DNA of 64,000 nt from Geobacter sp. DSM 9736 (lineage in GTDB: Bacteria; Desulfobacterota; Desulfuromonadia; Geobacterales; Geobacteraceae). Location: assembly GCF_900187405.1 (NCBI RefSeq), contig NZ_LT896716.1, positions 1,116,001 through 1,180,000 of the forward strand. Direction: 5' to 3'. Of this stretch, positions 8,501 through 17,979 are shown piece after piece; positions within the stretch are counted from its first letter, which is position 1; every line of letters begins with the position of its first letter. The notes beneath the pieces were generated by a model. The model saw only the letters and a program-made list of their open reading frames with translations, ran no database searches and was not told where the DNA came from. Made by a program: the position numbers and the translations under genes.

Positions 8501-9733
8501 TCACGGTTTCTTCATCACCCTGGTTCGCATGAACGCGTTGTCAAGCACGAGACGAGCATGACTCATTGCGATATTGAACGGTTCAGCAGGCGGATAATTT
8601 CCCCGGTTATCTCCGTAATCAGCGTATATCAGAGCTATCGTCCGCTCCCAGGCGAGAAGGGGCATGAGGAGCACTGTCCCTGCTGCCGGGGCCGTGATCT
8701 CATTAAAAAGAACCTTATGCAGCATCTCATCCCGGCTCTCACCCAGAAAGAGCCTACCGCTCCGAACCGTGTCCGCGAACAGGGAGGGCTGGGACAGGGG
8801 AAGCGAAAAACGAAGTGTTCCCTCACCGATAATGCCGACACTTCTTTCGGGAATCAACTCTGCACCTTTTACCACAAGCACAAGACAACGCCCGAACATA
8901 CCTGTTGTCATTCTCAACAGACCATGTGCGACTTCCCGCGCAGTTGAGGCATCGCGAACATTATCAACGAAATCACCCAGCAGTGCCAGTGGCGGGCGCT
9001 CCTCCCGCTCCAGGGGCTTTAAACACTGTTCGCTACTTTCCTCCCCTGAAGAATTGTCGCGCAGTCCTGTGAAAACACCTGGTATCTTTCGTTCGAGTCG
9101 ATCGATCTCATCAAGGCCCAGATCAGCAGCTGAAACCGAAGACCGGGCCTCTGGAAGACCTGGTCCATCTCCTGAAAAGAAACTTCTGTCATCGAGCCAT
9201 TCTTCGTCCCATGTCTCGCCGTCTCTATTGCGTTCATCATAGATGCGCAACGCATCCATCAGAGCACCCTGAGCGTCGAGCGCCAGCTCCTGGTTTAGGT
9301 TTGAGGGGAAATACCGGTACTCGTCGCATATTTCTCCGGTATCAGCGTTGAAAGAAAACGCCCCCTCATTCCAGGAGAGCACCTCCACAATGGTCAGCTG
9401 AATAAGGGTTTCCAACCCTTTATATGCCGCCTCCTTGTTCACCACGCCGCTTTCGATCAGCACCGCCACAAGGGGCTTCCCTAGAGCCCGTGCCTGCTCT
9501 CCTAGAACCCTGCGCAGGTCCTCCTCGTCGAGAGCCCCCATTTCAACGAGGATACGCCCGATTTTAACATGAATGTTATGGTGGTTCGCGCTGACGATAT
9601 AGCCATCCCTGAAAACGAGCTGGCTTTCCCCCCTGCTCCCCGAAAGATTGAGTGTTCCTGTCTTCCGGGTAGAGTGGAGAAGTTGAACGATATCTACAAC
9701 TGGGAAATGTCCTAGATCGCCGCTGAACGACAT
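8501..9733 (-). CDS. DUF4388 (PATAN) domain protein with GAF-like C-terminal region
   Basis: 410 residues. Residues 1-100 match DUF4388/PATAN (MSFSGDLGHFPVVDIVQLLHS, then TGTLNLSG), a domain found in signalling proteins linked to gliding and pili in delta-proteobacteria and cyanobacteria. A middle helical part (LVEMGALDEEDLRRVL) resembles the type II secretion ATPase N-terminal fold. The C-terminal half (about 240-405) has a GAF-like look (VVKGAELIPERSVGI, LLMPLLAWERTIALIYAD). It precedes the PilT-like gene by 19 bp and is probably functionally tied to it. RBS GGAG precedes ATG 9733. Confidence 0.8.
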   Translation of the reverse strand: MSFSGDLGHFPVVDIVQLLHSTRKTGTLNLSGSRGESQLVFRDGYIVSANHHNIHVKIGRILVEMGALDEEDLRRVLGEQARALGKPLVAVLIESGVVNKEAAYKGLETLIQLTIVEVLSWNEGAFSFNADTGEICDEYRYFPSNLNQELALDAQGALMDALRIYDERNRDGETWDEEWLDDRSFFSGDGPGLPEARSSVSAADLGLDEIDRLERKIPGVFTGLRDNSSGEESSEQCLKPLEREERPPLALLGDFVDNVRDASTAREVAHGLLRMTTGMFGRCLVLVVKGAELIPERSVGIIGEGTLRFSLPLSQPSLFADTVRSGRLFLGESRDEMLHKVLFNEITAPAAGTVLLMPLLAWERTIALIYADYGDNRGNYPPAEPFNIAMSHARLVLDNAFMRTRVMKKP

Positions 9734-9924
9734 GCTTTAGCTCCGGTTTTACTGGATGGAGGAGGCTTGGGATGGACGAGCACAGAGAACCGGTCCTGAA
9801 GCCGCATCAGGTTACCTTTTCGGTACCGAAGGTGAAATCTTCAAGAGAGCGAAAAAATTTCCCTGCTTACTCACCTGCCCGGCGGCAGCTAAAATTGAAA
9901 AACCGGCTACCGCATTGCAAAGAA

Positions 9925-10635
9925 TCAGGGGGAGATGTTCAACAACAACGGGTGATTCAGTCCGTATTCCTCTGCAGTTTCGAGAATCGCATCGAGCTCC
10001 GTTGCCCCTTTTCGTGACCTGTGCTCATTCACCAAGAAGACCGACACCGGAAAGTGACCGTAGACGGAGCGGCCGAATATATCCGCCATTTTGCGCAATG
10101 CAGCTTTCTCCATGTCTGAACCCATCTCCTTAAGTGCTGCTACATAATGGCTCGGGAAATCGACCACGCGAACGTCGAGCCTCTCAATGAACTTCTGTTT
10201 TTCGCTCTTAGCCACTGCCGCGAAATCGACAGAGCACCAGTAGCTATCGGTTGTAGAGATCAGTCCTCGACAGGGAAGCGGGCGCCGCGAATAAATTATG
10301 CAGGAGCCTTCGGTATCGAGGAAAGGACATGTGCCCATCTCCCGCCTGTACATGGTGAACAGATCTTTCATATTACCAATGCAATGGAGCCGCTTACTCA
10401 GACGATCCACAAATTCAGCAACGCGAGTAACCACCTCGGGGGTGAGAGACAGGGCAACTGCAACTGCCTCAGTAAATGTAGCATAGACGGGAAGGGTGCA
10501 GCAGCCGCTGCACCCTTTGCGGCAAAATGTCACTCCACCCGATGCTGCATACTCAGAAATCCACCTTTGGGTGAACATATCAAAAAAAGAATGCTGCTGC
10601 CGTGTTTCCTCTATGAGAGATTCCCACCGGTGCAT
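9925..10635 (-). CDS. YkgJ-family cysteine-cluster (metal-chelating) protein
   Basis: 236 residues. The family signature is a cysteine cluster: FCRKGCSGCCTLPVY near residue 40, then GTCPFLDTEGSCIIYSRRPLPCRG near 110, and a further Cys in YWCSVDF. The family is annotated as a zinc- or iron-chelating domain; no reaction is established. ATG 10635 is preferred because GGAGG lies seven bases upstream; in-frame starts further upstream lack this. It stands alone with about 190 bp to the next gene on the same strand. Confidence 0.8.
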   Translation of the reverse strand: MHRWESLIEETRQQHSFFDMFTQRWISEYAASGGVTFCRKGCSGCCTLPVYATFTEAVAVALSLTPEVVTRVAEFVDRLSKRLHCIGNMKDLFTMYRREMGTCPFLDTEGSCIIYSRRPLPCRGLISTTDSYWCSVDFAAVAKSEKQKFIERLDVRVVDFPSHYVAALKEMGSDMEKAALRKMADIFGRSVYGHFPVSVFLVNEHRSRKGATELDAILETAEEYGLNHPLLLNISP

Positions 10636-10757
10636 TCTCAACCCTCCATGCATTGCCATTCCTTCAGACACGACCAGTGCCAGAAAGACCCCACTTTCAT
10701 TTTTTAAAAAGAAGGTAGCAGGAAGCGCAGCTGATTCGTAGCGATCACTTCTTTGTG

Positions 10758-11066
10758 CTACAACAGCTGAATCTCACTCACTCTGACGATCAGCATGTCC
10801 TGGCGGAAACGGGCTGACAGCTTCAGCCGGTACGCGTGCCACCATGGCCTGTCCAATCGCTCGGTCATTACTTCATAAATGACTATGTCGTCCCTGACGG
10901 TAAGCGAAGGGGTTTCTCTCCAGACACCTTCCGCAGGCGACCGGAGAAATGAGGTCACTCCGCCGAATTGCTCGGTAAGCTCGTCCCTAACGCGGTGATA
11001 TTCTGAATGAGGAAACGAATGTCCCGCATTGTCGTAGAGAGGAAGCAAAATCTGTACAAGGTGCAT
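10758..11066 (-). CDS. conserved hypothetical protein (102 aa)
   Basis: Predicted soluble protein beginning MHLVQILLPLYDN. It includes a Gly/Thr-rich segment FGGVTSFLRSPAEGVW and a C-terminal part with WWHAYRLKLSARFRQD. The ATG at 11066 has GGAG seven bases upstream; the longer in-frame extension to 11198 lacks a clear start. It looks like a compact single-domain alpha/beta protein, but I cannot name a function. Confidence 0.65.
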   Translation of the reverse strand: MHLVQILLPLYDNAGHSFPHSEYHRVRDELTEQFGGVTSFLRSPAEGVWRETPSLTVRDDIVIYEVMTERLDRPWWHAYRLKLSARFRQDMLIVRVSEIQLL

Positions 11067-11346
11067 GAACTTGCTCCGCAACTTTTCTACAGCGTGCAAC
11101 TCTAGCCGATTTGCAGGTAGGCTGCTACACCTTTCTTGACTGGAATTGCTCGGGGGGCTGAAAGCTAAACCTCGACAGGAAGACCCGACTGTCGCCAACC
11201 CGCAATATGCCCTTCCAGAAGATGGTGATTCCCGAACCCGACCATTCCCAACCCCCTACGGGCAAATTCTGCCGGCGGCCCACCGCAAGTCAACACGAGC
11301 CGCGCTTCTTTGTCGGAAGGAACTGCCTTGTCCACCTTGGCGGATA

Positions 11347-11712
11347 CTATATTTCCAACCTGTGCGCCAGACGATGGACTGTCTGCTCAGCTGTATCGTT
11401 GATGTTCTGGAAGATGGGGAGATAGAGCCGCATGAACTCCAGAAACTCCGGGAAACTCCGGCACGCGACATACTGGCTGTACAAGTGGTTACTTATCGTA
11501 ACAAGGAATTCGTACTCGTTATTGCCTATGTTCTTGTAAACACTTATCCAATAGACATAATCCGGGGAGTAGAGTTTCAGGTCCTGGTTTCTATACCCGA
11601 GTCGTTCGAAAGCTGCATCGTTCTGTTCCCCTTCGCCACCCTCACCTTCACTCCACACAAAGTTGAGGATTTCCAGAAGCCCGTCCTTGCAGTTGAATTC
11701 GTACAGGGTCAT
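11347..11712 (-). CDS. hypothetical protein (121 aa)
   Basis: Acidic, aromatic-rich protein (FNCKDGLLEILNFVWSEGEG, then LYSPDYVYWISVYKNIG). No signal peptide, membrane segment or known motif is visible. About 280 bp without a convincing gene separate its end from the next minus-strand gene. The function is unknown. Confidence 0.5.
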   Translation of the reverse strand: MTLYEFNCKDGLLEILNFVWSEGEGGEGEQNDAAFERLGYRNQDLKLYSPDYVYWISVYKNIGNNEYEFLVTISNHLYSQYVACRSFPEFLEFMRLYLPIFQNINDTAEQTVHRLAHRLEI

Positions 11713-11833
11713 AATGCCTCCCCCACAGCCGCTGTCTCACTACATCTACCAGAATAGTATCAGCAATCGGGACAGACGCACGTCCTGGTGAGAGATGAAG
11801 AGCAGCGTTGCAGAAGATGCAGGAGGAAACAGG

Positions 11834-12139
11834 TTAGTGCCCCAATTCCTCACCCCGCCTGCTGATGATGAGTTGCACCAGGATATCCCCGAGAAGCAAC
11901 AGCGAAATCAGTGCGAGGTAGCCGGGATTGGCAAATGAATGGGCATAACAGGTAAGGATAACGTAGAAGGCAACCAGAAAAGGAAGAAGCGATCTCAATG
12001 TTTTCACCCACGACTCACGCCCTTCCGAATCCGGATTGAGCGCCGCCACAATTCTGGGGGCTCTAATATAAGCAACAGCGGCGTCGACAATAGATAGGAT
12101 GATGTTCAATCCGAAAAGAAGAGAGAGCAGTAGGTCCAT
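11834..12139 (-). CDS. small membrane protein (101 aa)
   Basis: Three hydrophobic segments are visible: residues 3-24 (LLLSLLFGLNIILSIVDAAV), about 50-68 (LLPFLVAFYVILTCYA) and 75-93. The ATG at 12139 follows AAGGGAAG. It is predicted to sit in the inner membrane. It lies 45 bp downstream of the RRM protein gene on the same strand. No family is recognised. Confidence 0.65.
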   Translation of the reverse strand: MDLLLSLLFGLNIILSIVDAAVAYIRAPRIVAALNPDSEGRESWVKTLRSLLPFLVAFYVILTCYAHSFANPGYLALISLLLLGDILVQLIISRRGEELGH

Positions 12140-12184
12140 TAAGCTTCCCTTTACCACCGTAGTAATTGCTGAAAAGCAGCAATG

Positions 12185-12508
12185 TCAGCGCCGGTTGCTT
12201 TTTCGGTCGCGTCCCCCGTCCCCAGACCGGCGCCGCGTGCCTGCAGCCTTGGGTTGCTGTTTCTGCGGGGTCGCGATGCTCACTGTGATGAGCCGACCCT
12301 CCACCAGCGCTCCATCAAGCGACTCTATTGCATCCTTCAATTCATCTACGCTCGACATGCGTACATACGCGCAACCCTTCGATTTACCGCTGACCGGATC
12401 GGTAATAATGTGGACAGATGTCACAGTTCCGGCAACAGAAAAAAGACGGCGAAGATCCTGCTCCGATATCTCGTACGGCAGATGCCCTACATAAAGTTCT
12501 TTAGCCAT
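12185..12508 (-). CDS. RRM-domain RNA-binding protein
   Basis: 107 residues with a single RRM: RNP2-like LYVGHL at 5-10 and RNP1-like KGCAYVRM near 45, then a short basic tail (RRRSGDGGRDRKSNRR) suited to RNA binding. Such small RRM proteins occur in cyanobacteria and delta-proteobacteria and are often cold- or stress-linked; here that is only inference. AAGGA precedes ATG 12508. About 250 bp upstream contains no gene. Confidence 0.9.
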   Translation of the reverse strand: MAKELYVGHLPYEISEQDLRRLFSVAGTVTSVHIITDPVSGKSKGCAYVRMSSVDELKDAIESLDGALVEGRLITVSIATPQKQQPKAAGTRRRSGDGGRDRKSNRR

Positions 12509-12756
12509 GATAACTCATCCTTTCCATTAACAAATTGCTATACCCAGTTGCGGCAAGACTGTATGCGTTTAGTTGGTGCCTTCAGAGCTTGTTTACTGTG
12601 CGCTGGAGCCGATCAAAAGGGGCATTGAAAACTCGGTATCTTTGCTGCGCGCGCTAAGGTAAGCTGATTTTTACACAAAACCGGGTCATACCTCCTATCG
12701 TCGAGGCGAGTGAATTCCCGCCTCAGCTCTGTATCAACACTCCGGATTGCTTCCAC

Positions 12757-13404
12757 TCATCGTCGGCTCTCCTGACAACTACTTCTCTCTTCCTCCACAG
12801 TCCGCATCAGGAATGCCTGAACTGTCTTCCTCGACACGCTCGCCAGCTTCATCATCAGCTGAAACGGCACTTCACCCAGGCCATACTTCAGTTTCAGATC
12901 TTCAGTCATACCGGACCATAGATGCGCAGTCATTTCGGCGTCAGCAAGAGCCCGATGAAAGACGCCTCCATTTTCTATTCGGCAGAACCTGACAAGATCG
13001 CCGAGCTTATGACTCGGAGCATCCGGATAAACCCTTCGTGACACTAGCATCGAGCAGGCCATTTCCTGCCGTCGGCTGCAGCCGATGCGCTTCAGTTCGC
13101 AATCGAGAAACCTGCGGTCGAAGCTGGCATTGTGGGCAATAAGATAGTGATCGCCCAAGAACTCGGCAAGACGCACAATCACCTCCACGCTATCCGGAGC
13201 ATCAGCAAGCATTGCATTCGTGATCCCTGTATATTCCTCTATGAACCTGCTGACCTTTCTGCCAGGATTCACGAGGCTTTGGAAGCTGTCGGTCACACGG
13301 TTGTCGCGAAGCAGCACGGCTCCTACCTCAATAACCCTATCGCCATACTCTGGGGAAAGGCCGGTGGTTTCAAAGTCGATGACGACAGCAGTGTAGTTTC
13401 CCAT
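12757..13404 (-). CDS. 3'-5' exonuclease of the DNA polymerase III epsilon/DnaQ family
   Basis: 215 residues with the DEDDh exonuclease motifs: Exo I VVIDFETTGLSPE near residue 7, Exo II IAHNASFDRRFLD near 95, and Exo III FHRALADAEMTAHLW near 150 with the catalytic His. It could be a proofreading subunit homologue or a stand-alone repair exonuclease; no polymerase gene is nearby. ATG 13404 follows AAAGGA. Confidence 0.88.
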   Translation of the reverse strand: MGNYTAVVIDFETTGLSPEYGDRVIEVGAVLLRDNRVTDSFQSLVNPGRKVSRFIEEYTGITNAMLADAPDSVEVIVRLAEFLGDHYLIAHNASFDRRFLDCELKRIGCSRRQEMACSMLVSRRVYPDAPSHKLGDLVRFCRIENGGVFHRALADAEMTAHLWSGMTEDLKLKYGLGEVPFQLMMKLASVSRKTVQAFLMRTVEEERSSCQESRR

Positions 13405-13427
13405 CAATTCCTTTCATATGCCTGCGA

Positions 13428-13455
13428 TTGCGCGTTTCGTCCGCTGCATTATAAT
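13428..13455 (+). promoter_or_regulatory. candidate sigma70 promoter for the 13499 gene
   Basis: TTGCGC, a 16-bp spacer and a perfect TATAAT lie 44 bp upstream of the ATG at 13499, whose ribosome binding site is GGAGGG. Confidence 0.6.
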
Positions 13456-13498
13456 GATATTGATCGGAGAGACAAGATAAAGAACCAAAGGAGGGACA

Positions 13499-13885
13499 AT
13501 GATCAGGTATATCACAATTGCTGCCGCCATCATCATAACACTCACCCCCTTGTCCGTATTTGCCGCCGATGCCGACGGAAAAGAATCCCGTCAAAAGGAA
13601 ACGCGGGACGAACAACTCGAACGGAAAGTCGATGAAGTTGGGAAGCAGCTGGATAGGCTCGAGCAGGAACTTAGTAAGGCGCGGCAACGCACCCAGGATG
13701 ACCTGAAAAAAAGGCTTCCAGAACTGCGCCAGCGGCAGCAGGAGTTGAAGGCGCAATTTGCGGAACTTCAGAAATCTGGAGGAAAAGCTTGGAAAGAGGT
13801 CGCAGAAGGGGCGCAGCGTGCCATCGAAGAACTTAACAAGGCACTTGAGCGGGCTCAGACCAGGATCCAGGAAGAGTCAAAATAG
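13499..13885 (+). CDS. secreted coiled-coil protein (128 aa)
   Basis: A signal peptide (MIRYITIAAAIIITLTPLSVFAA, cleavage near residue 22) is followed by an almost continuous charged coiled coil to the end (QLERKVDEVGKQLDRLEQEL and onwards). It is probably periplasmic. AGGAGGG precedes the ATG at the right spacing. It is a single plus-strand gene between minus-strand neighbours with its own promoter candidate. Its function is unknown. Confidence 0.75.
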   Translation: MIRYITIAAAIIITLTPLSVFAADADGKESRQKETRDEQLERKVDEVGKQLDRLEQELSKARQRTQDDLKKRLPELRQRQQELKAQFAELQKSGGKAWKEVAEGAQRAIEELNKALERAQTRIQEESK

Positions 13886-13896
13886 TTGACTCACCG

Positions 13897-14697
13897 TTAG
13901 GACCGTGATTTATAACAGGCAAGAACCAGCTTGTTCTGCCTTGTGAAAGGTGAGGCATAATCCTTTGATATGACAAGATCCTTTTCCTCAAGTACTTTGA
14001 ATAATTGCCTTCTGGTGAAGATCTGCTTGTGGCGGAAGGGCTGCGGCGAATAGAGGGATTCAAGCAAACTTGTGCCTCCCCCGCCCCCTGCACGGTATGC
14101 CCACTCTGCAAGCCGATAGAAGAGAGAATCACGGCAAGGAGTGTCGAGAAAGAGCCATCCTCCCGGCTTTAAAAGTTTTGCTGCACATCTGAGAGTCTCT
14201 GCGGGAAAATTTACGTGCTCAAGAACGTCCCACAAGGTTATGACATCAAAATATCCGGCGAAGCCATCCTGCCACTGGGGATGTTCGAGGGTAGAACCAC
14301 TGAGGGTCAAGCCGAATCTCATAAGGGCGAACTCCCGAAAAACCTGTTGCGGTTCGATCCCATGCACCTCAGCGCATTCAGGTGCGAGAAGAGCGGAGAA
14401 AACTCCAGCTCCCGCCCCGATATCCAGGCAGCAAGCATCCGACAGTCGACAGTGCCGTTTCACTAAGGCTAGGTTCTTGCGGTGCTGCCTCTGGTTTGGA
14501 GGAAGGTTTCTCTCAATGTAGCACAACGACTTATCATCAAGGACAGAGTCTGCGGAGGCATCAGCGGGCATGATATCGAGATGATCGATGAAATGAAAAT
14601 CGCAGGCAGCGCAGGCATAGACAGTAGTTTTGCTGAGCCGGTAAACAGGTGCTGCTTCGTGAAGGCCACAGAGCTTGCAACGGCTGAAGTCGTACAT
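13897..14697 (-). CDS. SAM-dependent methyltransferase with N-terminal zinc-ribbon-like segment
   Basis: 266 residues. The N-terminus holds two CxxC pairs (CKLCG near 8, CAACDF near 30) suggesting a zinc ribbon. The methyltransferase core starts at CLDIGAGAGVFSALLA (motif I, near 110), with FDVITLWDVLEHVNFP (motif IV/V) and LLKPGGWLFLDTP (motif VI), typical of methyltransferase types 11/12/23. AGGAG sits seven bases before ATG 14697. The substrate is unknown; homologues often modify sugars or lipids. Confidence 0.82.
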   Translation of the reverse strand: MYDFSRCKLCGLHEAAPVYRLSKTTVYACAACDFHFIDHLDIMPADASADSVLDDKSLCYIERNLPPNQRQHRKNLALVKRHCRLSDACCLDIGAGAGVFSALLAPECAEVHGIEPQQVFREFALMRFGLTLSGSTLEHPQWQDGFAGYFDVITLWDVLEHVNFPAETLRCAAKLLKPGGWLFLDTPCRDSLFYRLAEWAYRAGGGGGTSLLESLYSPQPFRHKQIFTRRQLFKVLEEKDLVISKDYASPFTRQNKLVLACYKSRS

Positions 14698-14791
14698 GAA
14701 CAATCTCCTTCCATTTATCTCTTGGTAGCGTTTTGGGGGGCAGGACGTCAACCTCTTTCTCAATTTCTTCTTGAATACGGAGGAGTCTAAG

Positions 14792-16771
14792 GTGAAAAAA
14801 GCATTAAAAATTGCAGGAATCATCGCCGCTGTGGCTGTAGCGCTTCTTCTAGTGCTGATCGTCGCAGTCAAGATCGTCGTTACGCCGGAACGTGTGAAGC
14901 GGACGGTGCTCCCGCTGGTGGAGAAAAAACTTCATCGGAAGGTCCTCCTGCAGGAGGTTGATGTGAGCATCTTTTCCGGAATCGTTCTCAAAGGGCTTAC
15001 AGTCAAGGAGCGTGAGGAGGAAGAAGTTTTCGTGAAGGCGGATCGGGTAAAGCTCCGCTACCAGTTCTGGCCTCTCCTGCGAAAACGTGTGGTGATAGAT
15101 GAAGTTATGCTTGATGCACCTCAAATTCGGGTCGTGCGCCTTTCGGACGGCACGTTCAACTACTCCGATATAATGAAAAAAGAACCGAAAGCAGAGCCAA
15201 AGCCTGAAGAAAAAGAGCCGGTCGATCTGCTTGTCTCCAGCATTTCACTGACCGGAGGAGAGGTGCGATTCGAGGACAGGGCCGTAAAGTCAGGTTCTGC
15301 AGCGATCTACAACATCAGCGGCATCAAATTCTCCTCACGAAATATAGCCCTGGACTCCTCCTTCCCTTTTACTGCAGAAGCCACAATTTTCGGTGCCACC
15401 ATCGAGGTAGAGGGAAAGGCAGCAAATCTGGGAGCAAAGCCCTCTATCGATGCAACAATCAATGTAAAGAATGCGGATCTTGCGAAAATCGCTGCTTCGC
15501 TGCCTCCAAACTACGCCGCAAAAGCGAAACCTTTTGCGCCCTCCGGGAAAATTACTGCACGACTTCACCTTGCAGGAATATTGGCTACTCCGAAGCAGCT
15601 TCTGAAGGAAGGAAGCGTAAAACTGGAACAGGTACAGGTGAATGCCTCAGGACAGCGTCCCTCACTCTCCGGTGAAATAGCGTTACAAGGCGACAATCTC
15701 TCCTCAAAAGATCTGACCCTTACCTCGGGAAAGAATTCCCTTCTCATTCAAATGGCTGCTTCCGGCCTGTTGGGCAAGCAACTTTCGATCAAAAGCACTG
15801 TCACCTCGGAGAACTTCGATCTCGACCCCTTTCTGGCAAAGGGGGAGAAAACGTCTGGCGGAGTCCGCACAGCGGCTGCCAAACCTGAGCCGGGACCGCT
15901 CAAGCTACCGGTTAATGCTGCAGGGACATTCCAGATAGGACGCACCAAATACAAGGGTTTGCCGCTGACGCGGCTCCTCCTCAAGTATCGCCTTTCGGAC
16001 AACATTCTCACAATCGAGCAGCTAAGCGGTAACGTTGCCGATGGCTCCTTTGCAGGCTCGGCAAGAGTAGATTTATCTCAAAAAGGGTTCGCCTACTCGA
16101 GCAGCCTGAAACTGCAGGAAATACAGGCCAACCCACTTGTATCCGCATTCGCACCCAAGGCTGCAGGAACAGTCTACGGCGCCCTCTCCCTCAACGCAGC
16201 ACTGGGCGGAAAAGGCACACAGCCGAACAGTCTGAAGAAGAACCTCTCCGGGAATGGTGATTTCACAATCTCGAACGGAAAACTGACTGGAGCAGGACTT
16301 GTTCAGGCCCTGGCAACCTTTATAAACGTTGAGCAGTTGCGCGTCTTGCAATTCACTAAATTCGCGGGTACGTACAGGATAGCAAACGAAAAGGTTTTCC
16401 TCGACAGCGGTATAAGCGGCAGAGACGCCCAAATTACTCCAAAGGGGAGCGCCGGCTTCGATAAGAGCCTCGACATGTCGCTCATGACACGGCTGTCTCC
16501 CGAATTGACAGGAAGAATAGCGAAGGGGGGAGTGACTCGATTTATTACGGACGACAAAGGGTGGGGAACGCTTCCGTTGAAGGTGACCGGAACATTTTCA
16601 TCACCGAACTTCAGGCTGGATTCCGCCGCTGTCCGTGAACAGTTCAAGTTAAAGACAAGGGAAACATTGCAGAAAACAATCGAGGAGAGATTGAAGCGGA
16701 AGGAAGGCGAACCGCAGCGCCCTGAGCGGGAGCTGCTGGAAAAGGGACTGCGAGGGATATTAGGTAACTAA
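14792..16771 (+). CDS. AsmA-family protein
   Basis: 659 residues. One N-terminal membrane helix (IAGIIAAVAVALLLVLIVAV) is followed by KRTVLPLVEKKLHRKVLLQEVDVS, the usual AsmA start, and a long beta-rich periplasmic region. The C-terminal part includes the AsmA_2-like stretch (GNGDFTISNGKLTGAGLVQAL), then FITDDKGWGTLPLKVTGTFSSP. The family bridges inner and outer membranes and is linked to phospholipid transport. The start is GTG 14792, six bases after GGAGGAG; the in-frame TTG upstream is less likely. Confidence 0.88.
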   Translation: MKKALKIAGIIAAVAVALLLVLIVAVKIVVTPERVKRTVLPLVEKKLHRKVLLQEVDVSIFSGIVLKGLTVKEREEEEVFVKADRVKLRYQFWPLLRKRVVIDEVMLDAPQIRVVRLSDGTFNYSDIMKKEPKAEPKPEEKEPVDLLVSSISLTGGEVRFEDRAVKSGSAAIYNISGIKFSSRNIALDSSFPFTAEATIFGATIEVEGKAANLGAKPSIDATINVKNADLAKIAASLPPNYAAKAKPFAPSGKITARLHLAGILATPKQLLKEGSVKLEQVQVNASGQRPSLSGEIALQGDNLSSKDLTLTSGKNSLLIQMAASGLLGKQLSIKSTVTSENFDLDPFLAKGEKTSGGVRTAAAKPEPGPLKLPVNAAGTFQIGRTKYKGLPLTRLLLKYRLSDNILTIEQLSGNVADGSFAGSARVDLSQKGFAYSSSLKLQEIQANPLVSAFAPKAAGTVYGALSLNAALGGKGTQPNSLKKNLSGNGDFTISNGKLTGAGLVQALATFINVEQLRVLQFTKFAGTYRIANEKVFLDSGISGRDAQITPKGSAGFDKSLDMSLMTRLSPELTGRIAKGGVTRFITDDKGWGTLPLKVTGTFSSPNFRLDSAAVREQFKLKTRETLQKTIEERLKRKEGEPQRPERELLEKGLRGILGN

Positions 16772-16777
16772 ATCTGC

Positions 16778-17527
16778 CTACTGCTCCTTACGCCAGCGGG
16801 TAACCAGGCGCGTAAGCTCAGCGCCGTCGCTCACCCGGACAAGCTGGTGAAGAAATGTAGCTCCGGTATCGTCAGACAATCTGCTGGTGCGGGCACAAAC
16901 CGAATCGCCGTAAAATACCTCTGCGCGATATGCGATCTCTATATCTGTCGCTAGATATTCTTCAACAACCTCCTGGGGTACCGTTTCCAGTGCCCATCCG
17001 ACGTACGCCACGTTATTTGCGTGGCGATTCACGTCAAGGTCTCCCCTGCTCACTCGAAATACAAGTTCGGTATCCGCATCGGAAAGCCGGGGAAGGGATG
17101 GAAAATCATCGACAATGGCACGGCGAGGATTGAGAGGATATTCCGGGAGATGATCGGAAATAGTGACGGGTTTTCGTGTAGCTAGATCGAGCGCTGCAAA
17201 AGAACATGTGGCAACGGCGATGAGACGACCACCGGCAGTGCTGATCTCGAATTCGCGACACGAGAAACGCCCTTCCCTGGAGGAGGGCCATGTGCGGACA
17301 GTGAGCTCGTCACGGGAATGGGCTGTACCGAAGCAGGAAACATGCGTGCGGGAGAGGACCCATGTGAGGCCGCGATGCATCAGATCTCGCACCGATACGC
17401 CAAGGAGTCGCGCATGATCGCCGGCTGCCTCCTGGAGGTAATTAAGAATCGCAGTAGGTCGTAGCCTACCCGTCAGGTCTACCTCGTAAGAACGGACGGA
17501 GTATGTTTTTTCAAAAGTATGTTCCAT
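16778..17527 (-). CDS. acyl-ACP thioesterase-like double hotdog protein
   Basis: 249 residues with two hotdog halves: YEVDLTGRLRPTAILNYLQEAAGDHARLLG near the start and DLDVNRHANNVAYVGWALETVP near 165. The latter contains the Asn/His pair of the FatA/FatB family (DxNxHxNN). The expected reaction is hydrolysis of fatty acyl-ACP to free fatty acid. It converges with the AsmA gene, with six bases between the stops. Chain-length preference cannot be read. Confidence 0.87.
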   Translation of the reverse strand: MEHTFEKTYSVRSYEVDLTGRLRPTAILNYLQEAAGDHARLLGVSVRDLMHRGLTWVLSRTHVSCFGTAHSRDELTVRTWPSSREGRFSCREFEISTAGGRLIAVATCSFAALDLATRKPVTISDHLPEYPLNPRRAIVDDFPSLPRLSDADTELVFRVSRGDLDVNRHANNVAYVGWALETVPQEVVEEYLATDIEIAYRAEVFYGDSVCARTSRLSDDTGATFLHQLVRVSDGAELTRLVTRWRKEQ

Positions 17528-17599
17528 CTTCCTGAAACCTCTTGCTGTGCCTGCAGAAACAAAAACATTGTAAGGAACTCAATGAAGAGGGTCAGGTCT

Positions 17600-17950
17600 T
17601 TACGGTCCCCATTCACCAGCCTCCCATCGCTCCAGAGCCACACTTGCCCTGAATCCGAGGAGATCATGCTTCTCGGACAACCGGCGCAATATCGCCACCG
17701 AGTTTTCGGTATGGGAACGGATGAAGCAGACCGCCGCCATGCCGGCGACTGCGTCCTCGTCGCACGCCAAGAGCGCCATTACAGCTCCATGACCAGCATC
17801 TCCCAACTGGCGCAAGGAACAGGCCAGACCCTCAATAAGCCTGGCATGCGAAACCGCACGCACCTCATCCATTGACTCAATCGCATCATGATGAGCTTTC
17901 GCTGCGGCAGTGAAACGGATTTGAAGGCGACTGACTTTTTCATCGCTCAT
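17600..17950 (-). CDS. small helical protein, DUF2019/HEAT-like
   Basis: 116 residues, all-helical in appearance (RFTAAAKAHHDAIESMDEVR, then LLACDEDAVAGMAAVCFI). It resembles DUF2019 proteins, which carry HEAT-like repeats and are often found near toxin-immunity genes; I cannot confirm this without a search. ATG 17950 has GGAG eight bases upstream. It lies 29 bp downstream of the Sel1-repeat lipoprotein gene and is probably cotranscribed. Confidence 0.6.
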   Translation of the reverse strand: MSDEKVSRLQIRFTAAAKAHHDAIESMDEVRAVSHARLIEGLACSLRQLGDAGHGAVMALLACDEDAVAGMAAVCFIRSHTENSVAILRRLSEKHDLLGFRASVALERWEAGEWGP

Positions 17951-17979
17951 GGTCGGCTCTCCATACTTCCAGGATCGTC

